A stretch of DNA of 64,000 nt from Streptomyces abyssomicinicus (GTDB lineage Bacteria > Actinomycetota > Actinomycetes > Streptomycetales > Streptomycetaceae), in the NCBI RefSeq assembly GCF_008974245.1, contig NZ_BBZI01000005.1, positions 1,160,222 through 1,224,221 of the forward strand. Direction: 5' to 3'. This document shows positions 16,723-25,406 of this stretch, piece after piece. Numbering within the stretch: position 1 is the stretch's first letter; the number at the start of each line of letters is the position of its first letter. The notes below the pieces were generated by a model, which was not told the DNA's origin, ran no database searches, and worked only from the letters and a program-made list of their open reading frames with translations. Position numbers and translations under genes: made by a program.

Positions 16723-17979
16723 ATGACGACGACCGGGCGGACGGCCGGTGGCGGCACGGGGGAGCGGCGGCGCATCGGGGTCCTGGTGCTGGGGAACCTC
16801 CTCGGCGGCGTCGGCGTGGCCTCCGGCATCACCATGACCACCCTGCTCGTGGAACGGCTCGGAGCCACCGAACTGGCCGGGCTCGGTCAGGCGGTCGGGG
16901 TGCTGGGCGCCGCGGTGGCGGCGGTGCCGCTTGCCCGGCTGGCGGCCCGGCGCGGGCGCCGGTGGTCGCTGGGCGTCGGCTACGCGATCGCGGTGCTGGG
17001 CGCCTCGCTGATCGTCGCCGCCGCGACGGCCGGACAACTGGCCCTCGTCATGGCGGGCCTGTGCCTCTTCGGCGTGGCCCAGGCGTGCAACCTGCAGACC
17101 CGGTACGCCGCCGCGGACGGCGTCGCGCCCGAGGTGAGGGCCCGCACCATGGCCGTGGTGGTGTGGGCGACGACCGTCGGCTCCGTCGCCGGGCCCAACC
17201 TCACCGCCTTCGGCCAGGCGGTCGGCGAGTCCGCCGGGGTCCTCGGACTGGCGGGGCCCTACCTGCTCTCCGGTGCGGCGTTCGCGGGGGCGTGCGCGCT
17301 GGTCGTGGCGCTCTACCGCGGCAGGCAGGAGAAGCCCGGTCCGCCCGGCAAGGCCGCGGGGGCCGGACCGGCCGCCATGGGGGCGCTGGCCGCCCTCCGC
17401 TGGACGGCGGGTCACCCCTCCGCCCTGTTCGCCGTCGTCCTCCTGGCCACCGCGCACGCGACCATGATCATGGTCATGGTGATGACGCCGCTGCACATGC
17501 AGCACCACGGCATGTCCCTGCGGATCGTCGGCGTGGTCATCAGCGTGCACATCGCCGCCATGTACGGACTCAGCCCGGTCTTCGGCCGCCTGGCCGACCG
17601 CTGGGGCCCGCTGCGCACCGCCTTCCTCGGCATCGCCGTTCTGTGGGCCGCCGTCACGCTCGGCTACGCGGCCGCCTCGGGCGGCGGGGAGGCGCTCACC
17701 GCGGCGGCCCTCGCGGTGCTGGGTCTCGGCTGGTCCCTGTCGACACTCGCCGCCTCCACGCTGCTGGCAGCCGTCGACGACGACCGGGTGCGGGTGCCCC
17801 TGCAGGGTGCCGCCGACGCCGGCATGAACTACGCGGGGGCCGCCGTCGCCGCGCTCGCCGGCCCGGTCCTCGCCGTGGGCGGCTTCCGCGGGGTCAACCT
17901 GGCGGGCGCCGCCCTGCTCCTGCCCGCGCTCGGGCTCGCCGTCCTGCTCGCGCGGCGCCGGGCGGCGGTCGCCACCTGA
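16723..17979 (+). CDS. MFS transporter
   Basis: A 418-residue permease with about 12 hydrophobic segments, in two six-helix halves split near residue 205 (PGPPGKAAGAGPAAM). Loop motifs [14 protein letters not shown] and FGRLADRWGPLRT are the A-motifs of each half. The N-terminal part resembles drug or sugar exporters of the DHA type; the substrate cannot be told from sequence. ATG 16723 is preceded by GAGGGAGGGG. It is divergent from manA and shares the intergenic region with two ACCGGT sites, so import or efflux of a mannose-related compound is possible but not shown. Confidence 0.85.
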   Translation: MTTTGRTAGGGTGERRRIGVLVLGNLLGGVGVASGITMTTLLVERLGATELAGLGQAVGVLGAAVAAVPLARLAARRGRRWSLGVGYAIAVLGASLIVAAATAGQLALVMAGLCLFGVAQACNLQTRYAAADGVAPEVRARTMAVVVWATTVGSVAGPNLTAFGQAVGESAGVLGLAGPYLLSGAAFAGACALVVALYRGRQEKPGPPGKAAGAGPAAMGALAALRWTAGHPSALFAVVLLATAHATMIMVMVMTPLHMQHHGMSLRIVGVVISVHIAAMYGLSPVFGRLADRWGPLRTAFLGIAVLWAAVTLGYAAASGGGEALTAAALAVLGLGWSLSTLAASTLLAAVDDDRVRVPLQGAADAGMNYAGAAVAALAGPVLAVGGFRGVNLAGAALLLPALGLAVLLARRRAAVAT

Positions 17980-18156
17980 CCTCGATGGGCGCGAGGGCGT
18001 CCGTCGGGCAGGTCACCTCACGCCCGCGCCCTGCCGCGGGGGTCCCGCGGTGTGACCGCGCCGGTCCGGGCGGAAGCCGGCTGTCGGTCGTCGACGCGTC
18101 CACCCGGCGCGACGCGGAGGCGGTGGTCGCGCACGTACGCCGGGCGTGGGCGGCTC

Positions 18157-19197
18157 CTACCAGTGGGCGGGCCGACGCAGCGCCGCAGGCACCTTGGTGG
18201 CCGCGTCGCCCCGGGCGGCGTCGAGCTGCGACTGGGTGAGGAACAGGGCGCCGGTCAGGTCGGCACCGCTCAGGTCGGCGTCGCGCAGGTCCGCTCCGAT
18301 CAGGTCCGCCTCCCGCAGGTCGGCCCCGCCGAGGTCGGCGGCGACCAGGAGGGCGCCGCGGAGACTCGCGCCCCGCAGGTCGGCGCCGGCCAGCCGGGCG
18401 CCCATCAGGTCGGCGGACCGGTGGTTCCTCCGCCTGCCCGGGACGTGGGCGCGCGCCAGTTCGCTCGCCCGCAGCAGCGACGCGTTGACCTCCCCGCGCA
18501 GCGCGTCGACGTCCAGAGCGGTGATCGACTCGGGTGTGCCGCGGGACAGGTCGTCGATGTGCGCCCGTGCCCGCCGCAACTCCTTGTGGACGGGGCGGGC
18601 GGAGGGCAGGGCGAGCGCCTCGGTGACGTACCGGAGCAGTTCGTGCAGCTGCCGCATGACCGGGAAGACCGCGAACATGGCGCGCGCCGTGCTCGGCGAC
18701 GCACGCCAGTCGGTGCCGCCGAAGGTGACCTGCGAGACCTTCTGCCCGGCGCCGAAGCAGTCGAAGACGGTGCAGCCCTGGTAACCCTCGTCCCGCAGCC
18801 GGACGTGGATGCCGCAGCGGAAGTCCTGCCGGAGGTTGGAGCACGGCTGCCCGGCAGGCTTGTCGGCGGCGAAGTCGGTGGACCGGGCGAAGGGGAGCGC
18901 CACGCAGCAGAGGCCGAAGCAGCTCGAGCAGTCCGCCCGGAGCTCCTCGCGGGGCTCGCCGCCGGCGCCTTCCGGGCGCGCCCCGCGTTTCGTGCGTGTC
19001 CCGTGCTCCCCGCGCGCGGCGGTGTCCGGCCGAGGTTGTCCGGTCTGCCGTCCCTGCCCGCCCTGCGGCACGGCGCGGCCCTCGCCGCCGGTGGCGCCCC
19101 GCCGCCGGTCCGTCCGGCGCGGGCGCCCTCGTCCACCGGTCACGGAAGGCCGCTCGCGCCCTCCCGCCGACGAGGGCCCTCCGTGCTCTGTGGACAC
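18157..19197 (-). CDS. Pentapeptide-repeat protein with Cys-rich N-terminal region
   Basis: A 346-residue protein. Residues 1-80 are low complexity (Arg/Gly/Thr). About residues 90-145 contain many Cys (CSSCFGLCCVALP, CSNLRQDFRCGIHV, CTVFDCFGAG) that may bind metal. About 235-325 hold roughly 18 A(D/N)L-x-x repeats (ADLRGASLRGALLVAADLGG), which form a right-handed beta-helix. Pentapeptide proteins can mimic DNA or act as scaffolds; no DNA-gyrase-specific feature is visible. The start at 19197 is the first Met of a long frame. A shorter start within the low-complexity region is possible. Single gene, convergent with the MFS gene. Confidence 0.8.
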   Translation of the reverse strand: MSTEHGGPSSAGGRERPSVTGGRGRPRRTDRRRGATGGEGRAVPQGGQGRQTGQPRPDTAARGEHGTRTKRGARPEGAGGEPREELRADCSSCFGLCCVALPFARSTDFAADKPAGQPCSNLRQDFRCGIHVRLRDEGYQGCTVFDCFGAGQKVSQVTFGGTDWRASPSTARAMFAVFPVMRQLHELLRYVTEALALPSARPVHKELRRARAHIDDLSRGTPESITALDVDALRGEVNASLLRASELARAHVPGRRRNHRSADLMGARLAGADLRGASLRGALLVAADLGGADLREADLIGADLRDADLSGADLTGALFLTQSQLDAARGDAATKVPAALRRPAHW

Positions 19198-19461
19198 CGT
19201 TCACTCCTGTCGCCGACGAACACCCCTGTCCGGTACGGCCGGTGTCCGGAGAACGCCCTCATCCTCGCACGCAGACGCAGACGCAGACTCGCTGTCGGCG
19301 GGTCGGCGGGTCGGCGCTGCTGCCCGGTTTCACGACCGGTGCGGGCGGCAACGCAGTCGCAGCGCGGGCCCGGCGCTGATCGCGGTTGAAGTCGCCCGTG
19401 TGTCCCAGCGGTTGGACACCCGGTTGACCCGGTCGTCCACCCCCTGGCATCGTCCCTGCTC

Positions 19462-19557
19462 ATGAGGCCCGTCGCTGATCATCCGCAGGCGCTCGTCGCG
19501 CTCGTCGCGCGGCGGCACGTCGACCTGTGCCGCCAGTCCAGCGCCATCTGTCGCTGA
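19462..19557 (+). CDS. Cysteine-containing leader peptide upstream of sulfatase
   Basis: A 31-residue ORF ending VARRHVDLCRQSSAICR. It is a textbook match to the actinobacterial sulfur-gene leader pattern (R-R-H-V-D-L-x-R-x-x-S-A-x-C-R). Two Cys codons (TGC 19528-19530, TGT 19549-19551) fall in the last nine codons, where stalling on scarce Cys-tRNA could act on downstream RNA structure. The next gene is a secreted sulfatase 360 bp downstream, which fits sulfur limitation. A sister peptide lies at 1462-1542. The sequence match is strong; the attenuation mechanism is inferred. Confidence 0.82.
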   Translation: MRPVADHPQALVALVARRHVDLCRQSSAICR

Positions 19558-19697
19558 CTTCCGGGTCCCTCTCCCGTTTTCCCGCCGTAGTGCCGCGCGC
19601 CGCGTTCACGGGCGTCCGGCCGCCGCACCGCCGTCCGTGTGTCCGGAGCGCGCGTAGCTGAGGCGGTTCCGCACCAGGCCCGAGGCGTGCGTCGTTC

Positions 19698-19742
<45 letters not shown>

Positions 19743-19917
19743 GGCTGCGGTCGCGTCACGGCGCGGTGGCAGCCGGCACCGGCGTGGCGCGCGCCGCCGC
19801 ACCCGGGCATCCCCTTCATCCCGGTTTCACCCCGGCCGGCCGACTTCACCCGGCCAACTTCACCCCGGTCAACCCTGACGTGCTCACCAACGTGGGCACC
19901 CGTACGGAGGATTCCGC

Positions 19918-21321
19918 ATGTCCGAGATATCCCGTCGTGCCTTCGCCGGCCTGGTCGGTGCGGGTGCCGCCGGCGCCGTCGCAGGCACCGCCGCCACCGC
20001 CCCCGCAGCAGCGGGTTCCCCCGGCGAGCGGCCGTTCCAGGCCCGTCACGGCTCCGGCTCCGGGAAGCGGCCCAACGTCCTGTTCATCCTGGGTGACGAC
20101 CTCGGCTGGGCCGACCTGTCCTCGTACGGAGCCCCGCACATCAGAACGCCCAACCTGGACCGCCTGGCCGCCCAGGGAGTGCGGTTCACCGACGCCTACT
20201 CCGGTTCGGCCACCTGCTCCCCGACGCGCTTCAGCCTCTACACCGGCCGCTTCCCCGGCCGCACGCAGGGCGGCCTCGCCGAGCCCATCGGCAACCGGAC
20301 GCAGGGCCTGGACCCGAACCACCCGACCCTGGCCTCCCTGCTGAAGAAGGCCGGCTACGCCACCGCCCTGATCGGCAAGTGGCACTGCGGCTGGCTGCCG
20401 GACTACAGCCCCACCAAGTCGGGATGGGACGAGTTCTTCGGCAACTTCGGCGGCGCGCTCGAGTACTTCTCCAAGCTGGGTCAGCTCGGCGACTACGACC
20501 TCTACGAAGGCGACGCCACCTACAAGGACCTCCGCTACTACACCACCGTCCTCACCGAACGCGCGGTCGACTACGTCGGACGCAAGCACGACCGGCCCTG
20601 GCTCCTGAACCTCAACTTCACCACCCCGCACTGGCCCTGGATCGGAGAGAACGACGAGGAGGCCGCCGCCGACATCGCCGACCGGATCCGTTCCGGCGAC
20701 GTCCTGGGCGGACTCAAGCACGACGACGGCGGATCGGTGGAGAAGTACAAGGAGATGGTGGAGGACCTCGACGCCTCCGTCGGGAAGGTGCTCGAGGCGC
20801 TGCGGCGATCCGGTCAGGAGGACAACACGATCGTCATCTTCGCCAGCGACAACGGCGGAGAGCGCTTCTCCTACCAGTGGCCGCTCAGCGGCGCCAAGGC
20901 CCAGCTCCTCGAGGGCGGCATCAGGGTGCCGACCATCCTCCGCTGGCCGGACCGGATCCGTGCCCGTCAGGTCAGCCGCGAGCCGGTGTACTCCCCCGAC
21001 TGGACGGCGACACTGCTCGAACTGGGCGGCGCCCGGCCCGACCCGGCCTACCCTCTCGACGGCCACAGCTTCGCCGGCTACTTGCTGCGGGGCGAACGGG
21101 CGCCCCGGCACGACCTGTTCTGGCGCGTCCGGGGCAACCGGGCACTGCGGCGCGGTGACTGGAAGTACTACCGCGACTCGGCCGGCAAGGACCACCTGTA
21201 CAACCTGGCCGCCGACCAGCGCGAGCAGGCGGACCTCGCGGCACAACGCCCCGAACTGCTCGCGGAGTTGAAGGCCGCCTGGGAGGCCACGAACTCCGGT
21301 CTCCTGCCGTACCCCTCCTGA
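19918..21321 (+). CDS. Secreted type I sulfatase (arylsulfatase family)
   Basis: Hydrolyses sulfate esters outside the cell and frees sulfate for assimilation (467 residues). The N-terminus SRRAFAGLVGAGAAGAVAGT carries a twin-arginine (Tat) signal. The mature part begins RPNVLFILGDDLGWADLSSYG, whose DD binds Ca2+. The catalytic motif C100-S-P-T-R104 in CSPTRFSLYTGRFPGR is the formylglycine site; H in GKWHCGW and the DNGG motif (FASDNGGERFSY) complete the active site. ATG 19918 has CGGAGG 8 nt upstream. A Cys leader peptide upstream ties it to sulfur limitation. A formylglycine-generating enzyme is not in the window. Confidence 0.93.
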   Translation: MSEISRRAFAGLVGAGAAGAVAGTAATAPAAAGSPGERPFQARHGSGSGKRPNVLFILGDDLGWADLSSYGAPHIRTPNLDRLAAQGVRFTDAYSGSATCSPTRFSLYTGRFPGRTQGGLAEPIGNRTQGLDPNHPTLASLLKKAGYATALIGKWHCGWLPDYSPTKSGWDEFFGNFGGALEYFSKLGQLGDYDLYEGDATYKDLRYYTTVLTERAVDYVGRKHDRPWLLNLNFTTPHWPWIGENDEEAAADIADRIRSGDVLGGLKHDDGGSVEKYKEMVEDLDASVGKVLEALRRSGQEDNTIVIFASDNGGERFSYQWPLSGAKAQLLEGGIRVPTILRWPDRIRARQVSREPVYSPDWTATLLELGGARPDPAYPLDGHSFAGYLLRGERAPRHDLFWRVRGNRALRRGDWKYYRDSAGKDHLYNLAADQREQADLAAQRPELLAELKAAWEATNSGLLPYPS

Positions 21322-21457
21322 GCGGGCCGCCCCGGGCGATCATTTTGCCCGGGTCCGGAGTCTCCTTCACGATCGACATTCACTCCCTGCCGGGGCCGCC
21401 TCGCCGCGGCGCCGGCAGGGGGCCTTGTGGAACACGACCGTGACAGGAGCCCGTCCC

Positions 21458-22123
21458 ATGACCGATCCGCAATTCGCGCCGAACCCCGCCCGCGGCAGCG
21501 GCACATGGCCCGCGATCCACGCCGAGCGGGCGGCTCTGGCGGCCGACCTCGCGGACCTGACCGAGGAGCGGTGGGCCACCCCTTCGCTCTGCGCCGGGCT
21601 GACGGTGCGCGAGGTCCTCGCGCACCTCACCGCGGGCGCGAGCCTCAACGCCGTGCGCTGGCTGGCGGGAGTCGTCCGCTGCCGGTTCGACTTCGATCGG
21701 CAGGTGTCCGTGCGGCTGGCCGAGCAGATGGGCGCCACCCCTGCCGCGACCCTCGACCGGTTCCGGCGGACCGTCCGGAGCACCACCAAGCCGCCCCTCC
21801 CCGCCGTGGCCATGCTGGGCGAAACCGTCGTGCACGGCGAGGACATCCGGCGCCCGCTGGGTGTCCGGCACGACCATCCGATCGAGACGCTCACCAGGGT
21901 GGCCGAGTACTACTCCGGCTCCGACCTCGTGGTCCTGGCCAAGGGGCGCATCGCAGGGCTACGGCTGGCCGCCGACGACGGCCCGTTCAGCGCGGGTACC
22001 GGGCCCGTGGTGTCCGGCCCGACGCTGGCCCTGACCATGGCGATGACCGGACGGGCGGTGTACTGCGGCGATCTCCGGGGCGAGGGCGTGGAACTCCTGC
22101 GCGCCAGGTGCGAGGGCGCCTGA
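21458..22123 (+). CDS. Maleylpyruvate isomerase-family, mycothiol-dependent-type protein
   Basis: A 221-residue DinB-fold protein. The N-terminal four-helix part has the family pattern: ERAALAADLADLTEERWATPSLCAGLTVREVLAHLTAGAS, with the conserved LCAGWTV-like and H-L-T segments that supply metal ligands in MDMPI proteins, plus a later histidine-rich HGEDIRRPLG. Members use mycothiol as thiol cofactor, but most are uncharacterised. ATG 21458 follows ACAGGAGC. Single gene after the sulfatase. Confidence 0.78.
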   Translation: MTDPQFAPNPARGSGTWPAIHAERAALAADLADLTEERWATPSLCAGLTVREVLAHLTAGASLNAVRWLAGVVRCRFDFDRQVSVRLAEQMGATPAATLDRFRRTVRSTTKPPLPAVAMLGETVVHGEDIRRPLGVRHDHPIETLTRVAEYYSGSDLVVLAKGRIAGLRLAADDGPFSAGTGPVVSGPTLALTMAMTGRAVYCGDLRGEGVELLRARCEGA

Positions 22124-22146
22124 CGGGCACTCATCCGGCGGCGGCG

Positions 22147-22842
22147 CTACTTCTCGAGCGCGAGTCGGACGCCGAACCCGGCGATCACCGTTCCGGTGAC
22201 ACGGTCGAGGCGGCGGCGCACCGAAGGCCGCTGCAGCCGGTGCCGGAGCATCTGCGCGAGGGCGATCAGCACGCAGGCCCAGGCACTGCCCAGGAGGACG
22301 TGTATCCCGCTGAGCAGGACGCCCGCCGCGAGGTGCGGGGCGTCGGGTGGGATGAACTGGGGGAGCAGCGCGACGTAGAAGGCGCCCACCTTGGGGTTGA
22401 GCAGATTGGTCGCCAGTCCTTGGCGCCAGCCGCCGAGCAGCGTGTCGCCCGCGTCCGTCCCTGCCCCTGCCCCTGCCGCTGCCGCTTCCCCTGCCCCCGC
22501 ACCGGTCCCGGCCTCCGTCCCGGCCTCCTCGCCTTCCGTTCCGCCGGGACGGCGCCGGGCGGACCAGAGCATGCGGCAGCCCATCCACACCAGGTACGCG
22601 GCCCCGGCCCATCGCAGCACGTCGTAGGTGAGGTGGGACGCGGTCAGCAGCGCGGTCACACCGAGCGAGGTGAGCACGCCCCAGACCAGCGTGCCGGTCT
22701 GGATCCCGAAGATCACACCCAAGGCCCGACGGCGGTGCCCGACCGCTGCCGTGCGCAGGACGAGTGCGGTGTCCAGCCCAGGGGTGAGGGTCAGCAGCCC
22801 CACCATCAGAGTAAAGGCCCACAGGGCGTCCATGGCGATCAC
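22147..22842 (-). CDS. LysE-family amino-acid exporter
   Basis: A 231-residue membrane protein with about six TM segments and the family N-terminus (FTLMVGLLTLTPGLDTALVLRTAAVGHRRRALGVIFGI) and NLLNPKVGAFYVALLPQFIP. A Gly/Ala/Glu-rich low-complexity loop (residues ~97-130, coded by CCTGCC/GGCCTC repeats) interrupts the cytoplasmic loop. The start is GTG 22842 or ATG 22833. A perfect 18-bp palindrome lies 43 bp upstream. It is divergent from the ABM-domain gene. A second LysE-type gene is at 46290-46973. Confidence 0.88.
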   Translation of the reverse strand: MIAMDALWAFTLMVGLLTLTPGLDTALVLRTAAVGHRRRALGVIFGIQTGTLVWGVLTSLGVTALLTASHLTYDVLRWAGAAYLVWMGCRMLWSARRRPGGTEGEEAGTEAGTGAGAGEAAAAGAGAGTDAGDTLLGGWRQGLATNLLNPKVGAFYVALLPQFIPPDAPHLAAGVLLSGIHVLLGSAWACVLIALAQMLRHRLQRPSVRRRLDRVTGTVIAGFGVRLALEK

Positions 22843-22884
22843 AAGTGCTCACCCTAGGTCGACGATGGACGGACATCCACCTTC

Positions 22885-22902
22885 CTGCCCGATATCGGGC
22901 AG
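22885..22902. promoter_or_regulatory. Perfect 18-bp palindrome, candidate operator for the LysE-type gene
   Basis: CTGCCCGATATCGGGCAG reads the same on both strands. It lies between the LysE-type gene (start 22842, minus) and the ABM gene (start 23007, plus). LysE exporters are often controlled by Lrp/AsnC or LysR proteins; this uninterrupted dyad suits an Lrp- or TetR-like dimer. The regulator gene is not adjacent. Confidence 0.55.
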
Positions 22903-23006
22903 TATCCGGGGGAATGGCGTGCGAGTGGCGCCCCGTGGCGCGCGGCCGGGCATGCCTCAGCCGGTGGTCTTGACCTGAACCGTGCTCGAGGTTCCACGAT
23001 GGCGCG

Positions 23007-23651
23007 GTGACTGACGCACGATTCACCACCGACGACGGCATCACCCTCATCGACCTCTGGGAACTGCCCGAGGAACGCATCGACGAAGCGATCGCCCGCT
23101 GGAAGGAGCGGGTCGCGCTCATCCACACCGCTCCGGGGTTCCGGGATGCCTGCCTGCACCGCGGGCTGGACCCCGAGGCAGCCCGTTTCGGCCTGGTCAA
23201 CATCGCGCACTGGGACAGCGTCGAGGCGCGGGACAAGGCACTCGCCCGCCCCGGCTTCACCGCGTCGGCGGCCACCACGACCGGTTACGCCACCGTGCGC
23301 GGCGGCTGGTACCGCGTGGCAGCCGCGTTCGGCGCCCAGGGGGACGGCTCGGGCATCACCGTGGTCGAGGCGTTCGAGCTGCCCCCGGAGCGGCTCGACG
23401 GCTTCCTTCCGTGGTGGTCGGACCGCGTCGAGCTGACGAGCGAGGCCCCCGGTTTCCAGGACGCCCGGCTGCACCGCGCGGTCGCCCCGGACACCCGCTT
23501 CCAGGCGGTCGGCGTCGCGCACTGGGACAGCCCTGAGGCGTGGCGGACGGCGACGGCGGCCGGCGGCCCCTTGGTCCAGGGGCACCCGTCCGCCCCGCCC
23601 GGGTTCACCACCGTGGGCCCTGTCCTCCTCCGGTCCGGCGCCGCCTTCTGA
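23007..23651 (+). CDS. Protein with two tandem antibiotic-biosynthesis-monooxygenase (ABM) domains
   Basis: A 214-residue protein made of two ~100-residue ABM-like repeats: residues 10-95 (ITLIDLWELPEERIDEAIARWKERVALIHTAPGFRDACLHRG...VNIAHWDS) and 115-205 (ITVVEAFELPPERLDGFLPWWSDRVELTSEAPGFQDARLHRA...VGVAHWDS). It is a dimeric alpha-beta barrel fold in one chain. Many ABM proteins are heme- or quinone-handling oxygenases or just small-molecule binders; the activity is not predictable. GTG 23007 is the start. No biosynthetic cluster surrounds it. Confidence 0.8.
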   Translation: MTDARFTTDDGITLIDLWELPEERIDEAIARWKERVALIHTAPGFRDACLHRGLDPEAARFGLVNIAHWDSVEARDKALARPGFTASAATTTGYATVRGGWYRVAAAFGAQGDGSGITVVEAFELPPERLDGFLPWWSDRVELTSEAPGFQDARLHRAVAPDTRFQAVGVAHWDSPEAWRTATAAGGPLVQGHPSAPPGFTTVGPVLLRSGAAF

Positions 23652-23756
23652 CCGCACCGGGATCGGGGGGACGGTGGCCCATAACGTCCGTGGGGCCCGG
23701 CAGTTGACCTGGTGAAGCTTCGGACCGAGCCGTCGTCCAGAGAACGGGAGCCAGCC

Positions 23757-24305
23757 TTGACCACCAGTGCCCAGCCCAGTCCCGGCGTCCACCTGTGCTC
23801 GCTGAAGGTGGCCGTTCCGCAGCTCGTCCAGCCCGGCCCCACCTATCAGGTCGTCAGGTTCCCGTTCGGCCCGGCCGAATCCACCGACCCGCACCGCATG
23901 CACCAGGCCGTGCAGCCCGACGGCCACACCGTGACCGACTGGGCGGGCGACGACCGGTCAGGTCTGATCTGGCCGGCCGTGCGGGGGTGGGGCCACCTCT
24001 ACGCCATGCTCCAGTGGGCCGACCCCGTTGGCCCCGCCGCCCCCGCCGCCCCCGCCGATCCCACCGACGCCACGGAGTACCGGGACCAGTTCGCCCGCGA
24101 TCCGCTGGAACTGTTCGGCCCCGTGGACACCACGGCGACCGAGCACCGCGCCCCCACCATCGGCGGCGAGTACTGGACGAAGGTCTGGGGCATCGTCTGC
24201 GACCCGGGCGTCCCCCTCGCCGTCCGGGTCGCCCACAACGCCGGGGCAGCCGTGAGCCTCACCTTCGCCGAGTTCAAGCTGGCCATCCAGCCGCTGGCCG
24301 AGTGA
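23757..24305 (+). CDS. Conserved hypothetical protein
   Basis: A 182-residue soluble protein, no recognised domain. It begins (M)TTSAQPSPGVHLCSLKVAVPQLVQPGPTYQVVRFPFGPAEST and ends with FAEFKLAIQPLAE. TTG 23757 is taken as start because AACGGGAG lies 6-7 nt before it; GTG 23712 in frame would add 15 residues. A Pro/Ala run (PAAPAAPADP) sits mid-protein. The Trp/His-rich surface resembles phage-tail-associated or uncharacterised Streptomyces proteins, but no assignment is possible. Confidence 0.6.
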   Translation: MTTSAQPSPGVHLCSLKVAVPQLVQPGPTYQVVRFPFGPAESTDPHRMHQAVQPDGHTVTDWAGDDRSGLIWPAVRGWGHLYAMLQWADPVGPAAPAAPADPTDATEYRDQFARDPLELFGPVDTTATEHRAPTIGGEYWTKVWGIVCDPGVPLAVRVAHNAGAAVSLTFAEFKLAIQPLAE

Positions 24306-24339
24306 CCGGCCGGCCGACCAGCGGTCCGGGGGCCCTCGC

Positions 24340-24345
24340 TAATCT
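24340..24345 (+). promoter_or_regulatory. -10-like TAATCT for a leaderless TPR gene
   Basis: TAATCT lies 6 nt before the ATG at 24352. This is the spacing typical of leaderless streptomycete transcripts. No Shine-Dalgarno sequence precedes the ATG. Confidence 0.5.
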
Positions 24346-24351
24346 CGTCGC

Positions 24352-25335
24352 ATGTCCGATCGAACGGCCGTCGCCGCCCTAGCCCTCGCCCAGGTCCTGG
24401 CCCACTGCGGCGGCAGTCCCGCCGCGGCCGTCCAGCAGCTGACGCGTGCCGTCGCCTCCGACCCGGCCGCCCCCGAGCCCTACGCCGCCCTCGCCGAACT
24501 GCGCCGCGACCACCCCGCGGAGTTCGCCGACGCCGTCACCGACGGCACCTCCCTGAGCGCCGTGCTCGCCCAGTCGTACGCGGCCTTCCTCGACGGCGAC
24601 ATGGACAGCGCCGTCATGGCACTCGGCTCCGTCACCGGCGCTCGCCCCGACGTCCCCTGGGCCGAGGCCCCCTGGTTCGGCGAGGACCGTCTCCTGGACT
24701 CCGTGAGCCCCGACGCCCTCGCCGAAGCCGTCATGCGCACGACGGACTACGGCCGGTCCCTCGACACCGAGGCCGTCCGCACGGGGCTCCGGAACTGGTT
24801 CCGGGCCATCGACACCGTCACCGCGCGCCGACCGCAGCCGGAGGCGATGGCCAGGATGGCGATCTTCCTGCGCGCCTGCGGCCTCACCGACGCCTCGCTC
24901 GCGCTGTGCGACCAGGCCGACCTCGTCGAGCCGGTCATGCTGACGGAGGTGGTCCGCGCCGGCACCTGGCGCCGTCTGGGGGACCTCGACCGGACGGCCG
25001 CCGCCTTCGAGCGGGCCCTCACCCTCGACCCCGCCAACTGGTCGCTCCACCTCGACCTGGCCGATCTCCGCGCCGAGCAGGGCGACTTCGGCGCAGCCGT
25101 CGCCCATGCGGCCGACGGCCTGGAACACGAGCCCACCGAGCCCGCTCTGCGCGCCGCCCACGCGGCCTACCGCGCCCGGTCGGGCGGCTCGCCGGACGCC
25201 TTGCGCGAACTCATCGTCCTGGCAGCGGACATCGACGGATCCGGCTACCGGAACCTCCTGATCGACCACGCCTGCGCCGGACCGGGCCTTCCCGCGGACC
25301 TGGTCACCGAGGCCCGCCGTCTTCAGGCGAGCTGA
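24352..25335 (+). CDS. Tetratricopeptide-repeat protein
   Basis: A 327-residue, all-helical, Ala/Leu-rich protein. TPR-like units are clearest at about residues 215-285 (GTWRRLGDLDRTAAAFERALTLDPANWSLHLDLADLRAEQGDFGAAVAHAADGLEHEPTEP), with weaker units at the N-terminus (AAAVQQLTRAVASDPAAPEPYAALAEL). It is likely a scaffold for protein contacts; no catalytic motif. A leaderless start is suggested by TAATCT just upstream. Convergent with the FAD-linked oxidase at 25407. Confidence 0.75.
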   Translation: MSDRTAVAALALAQVLAHCGGSPAAAVQQLTRAVASDPAAPEPYAALAELRRDHPAEFADAVTDGTSLSAVLAQSYAAFLDGDMDSAVMALGSVTGARPDVPWAEAPWFGEDRLLDSVSPDALAEAVMRTTDYGRSLDTEAVRTGLRNWFRAIDTVTARRPQPEAMARMAIFLRACGLTDASLALCDQADLVEPVMLTEVVRAGTWRRLGDLDRTAAAFERALTLDPANWSLHLDLADLRAEQGDFGAAVAHAADGLEHEPTEPALRAAHAAYRARSGGSPDALRELIVLAADIDGSGYRNLLIDHACAGPGLPADLVTEARRLQAS

Positions 25336-25406
25336 GCGGCGCGGGCGTTGCGGGTACGGCCCTCCCGGTGCCGGTGCCGGTGCCGGTGCCGGCCGTCGGC
25401 CGCTGC

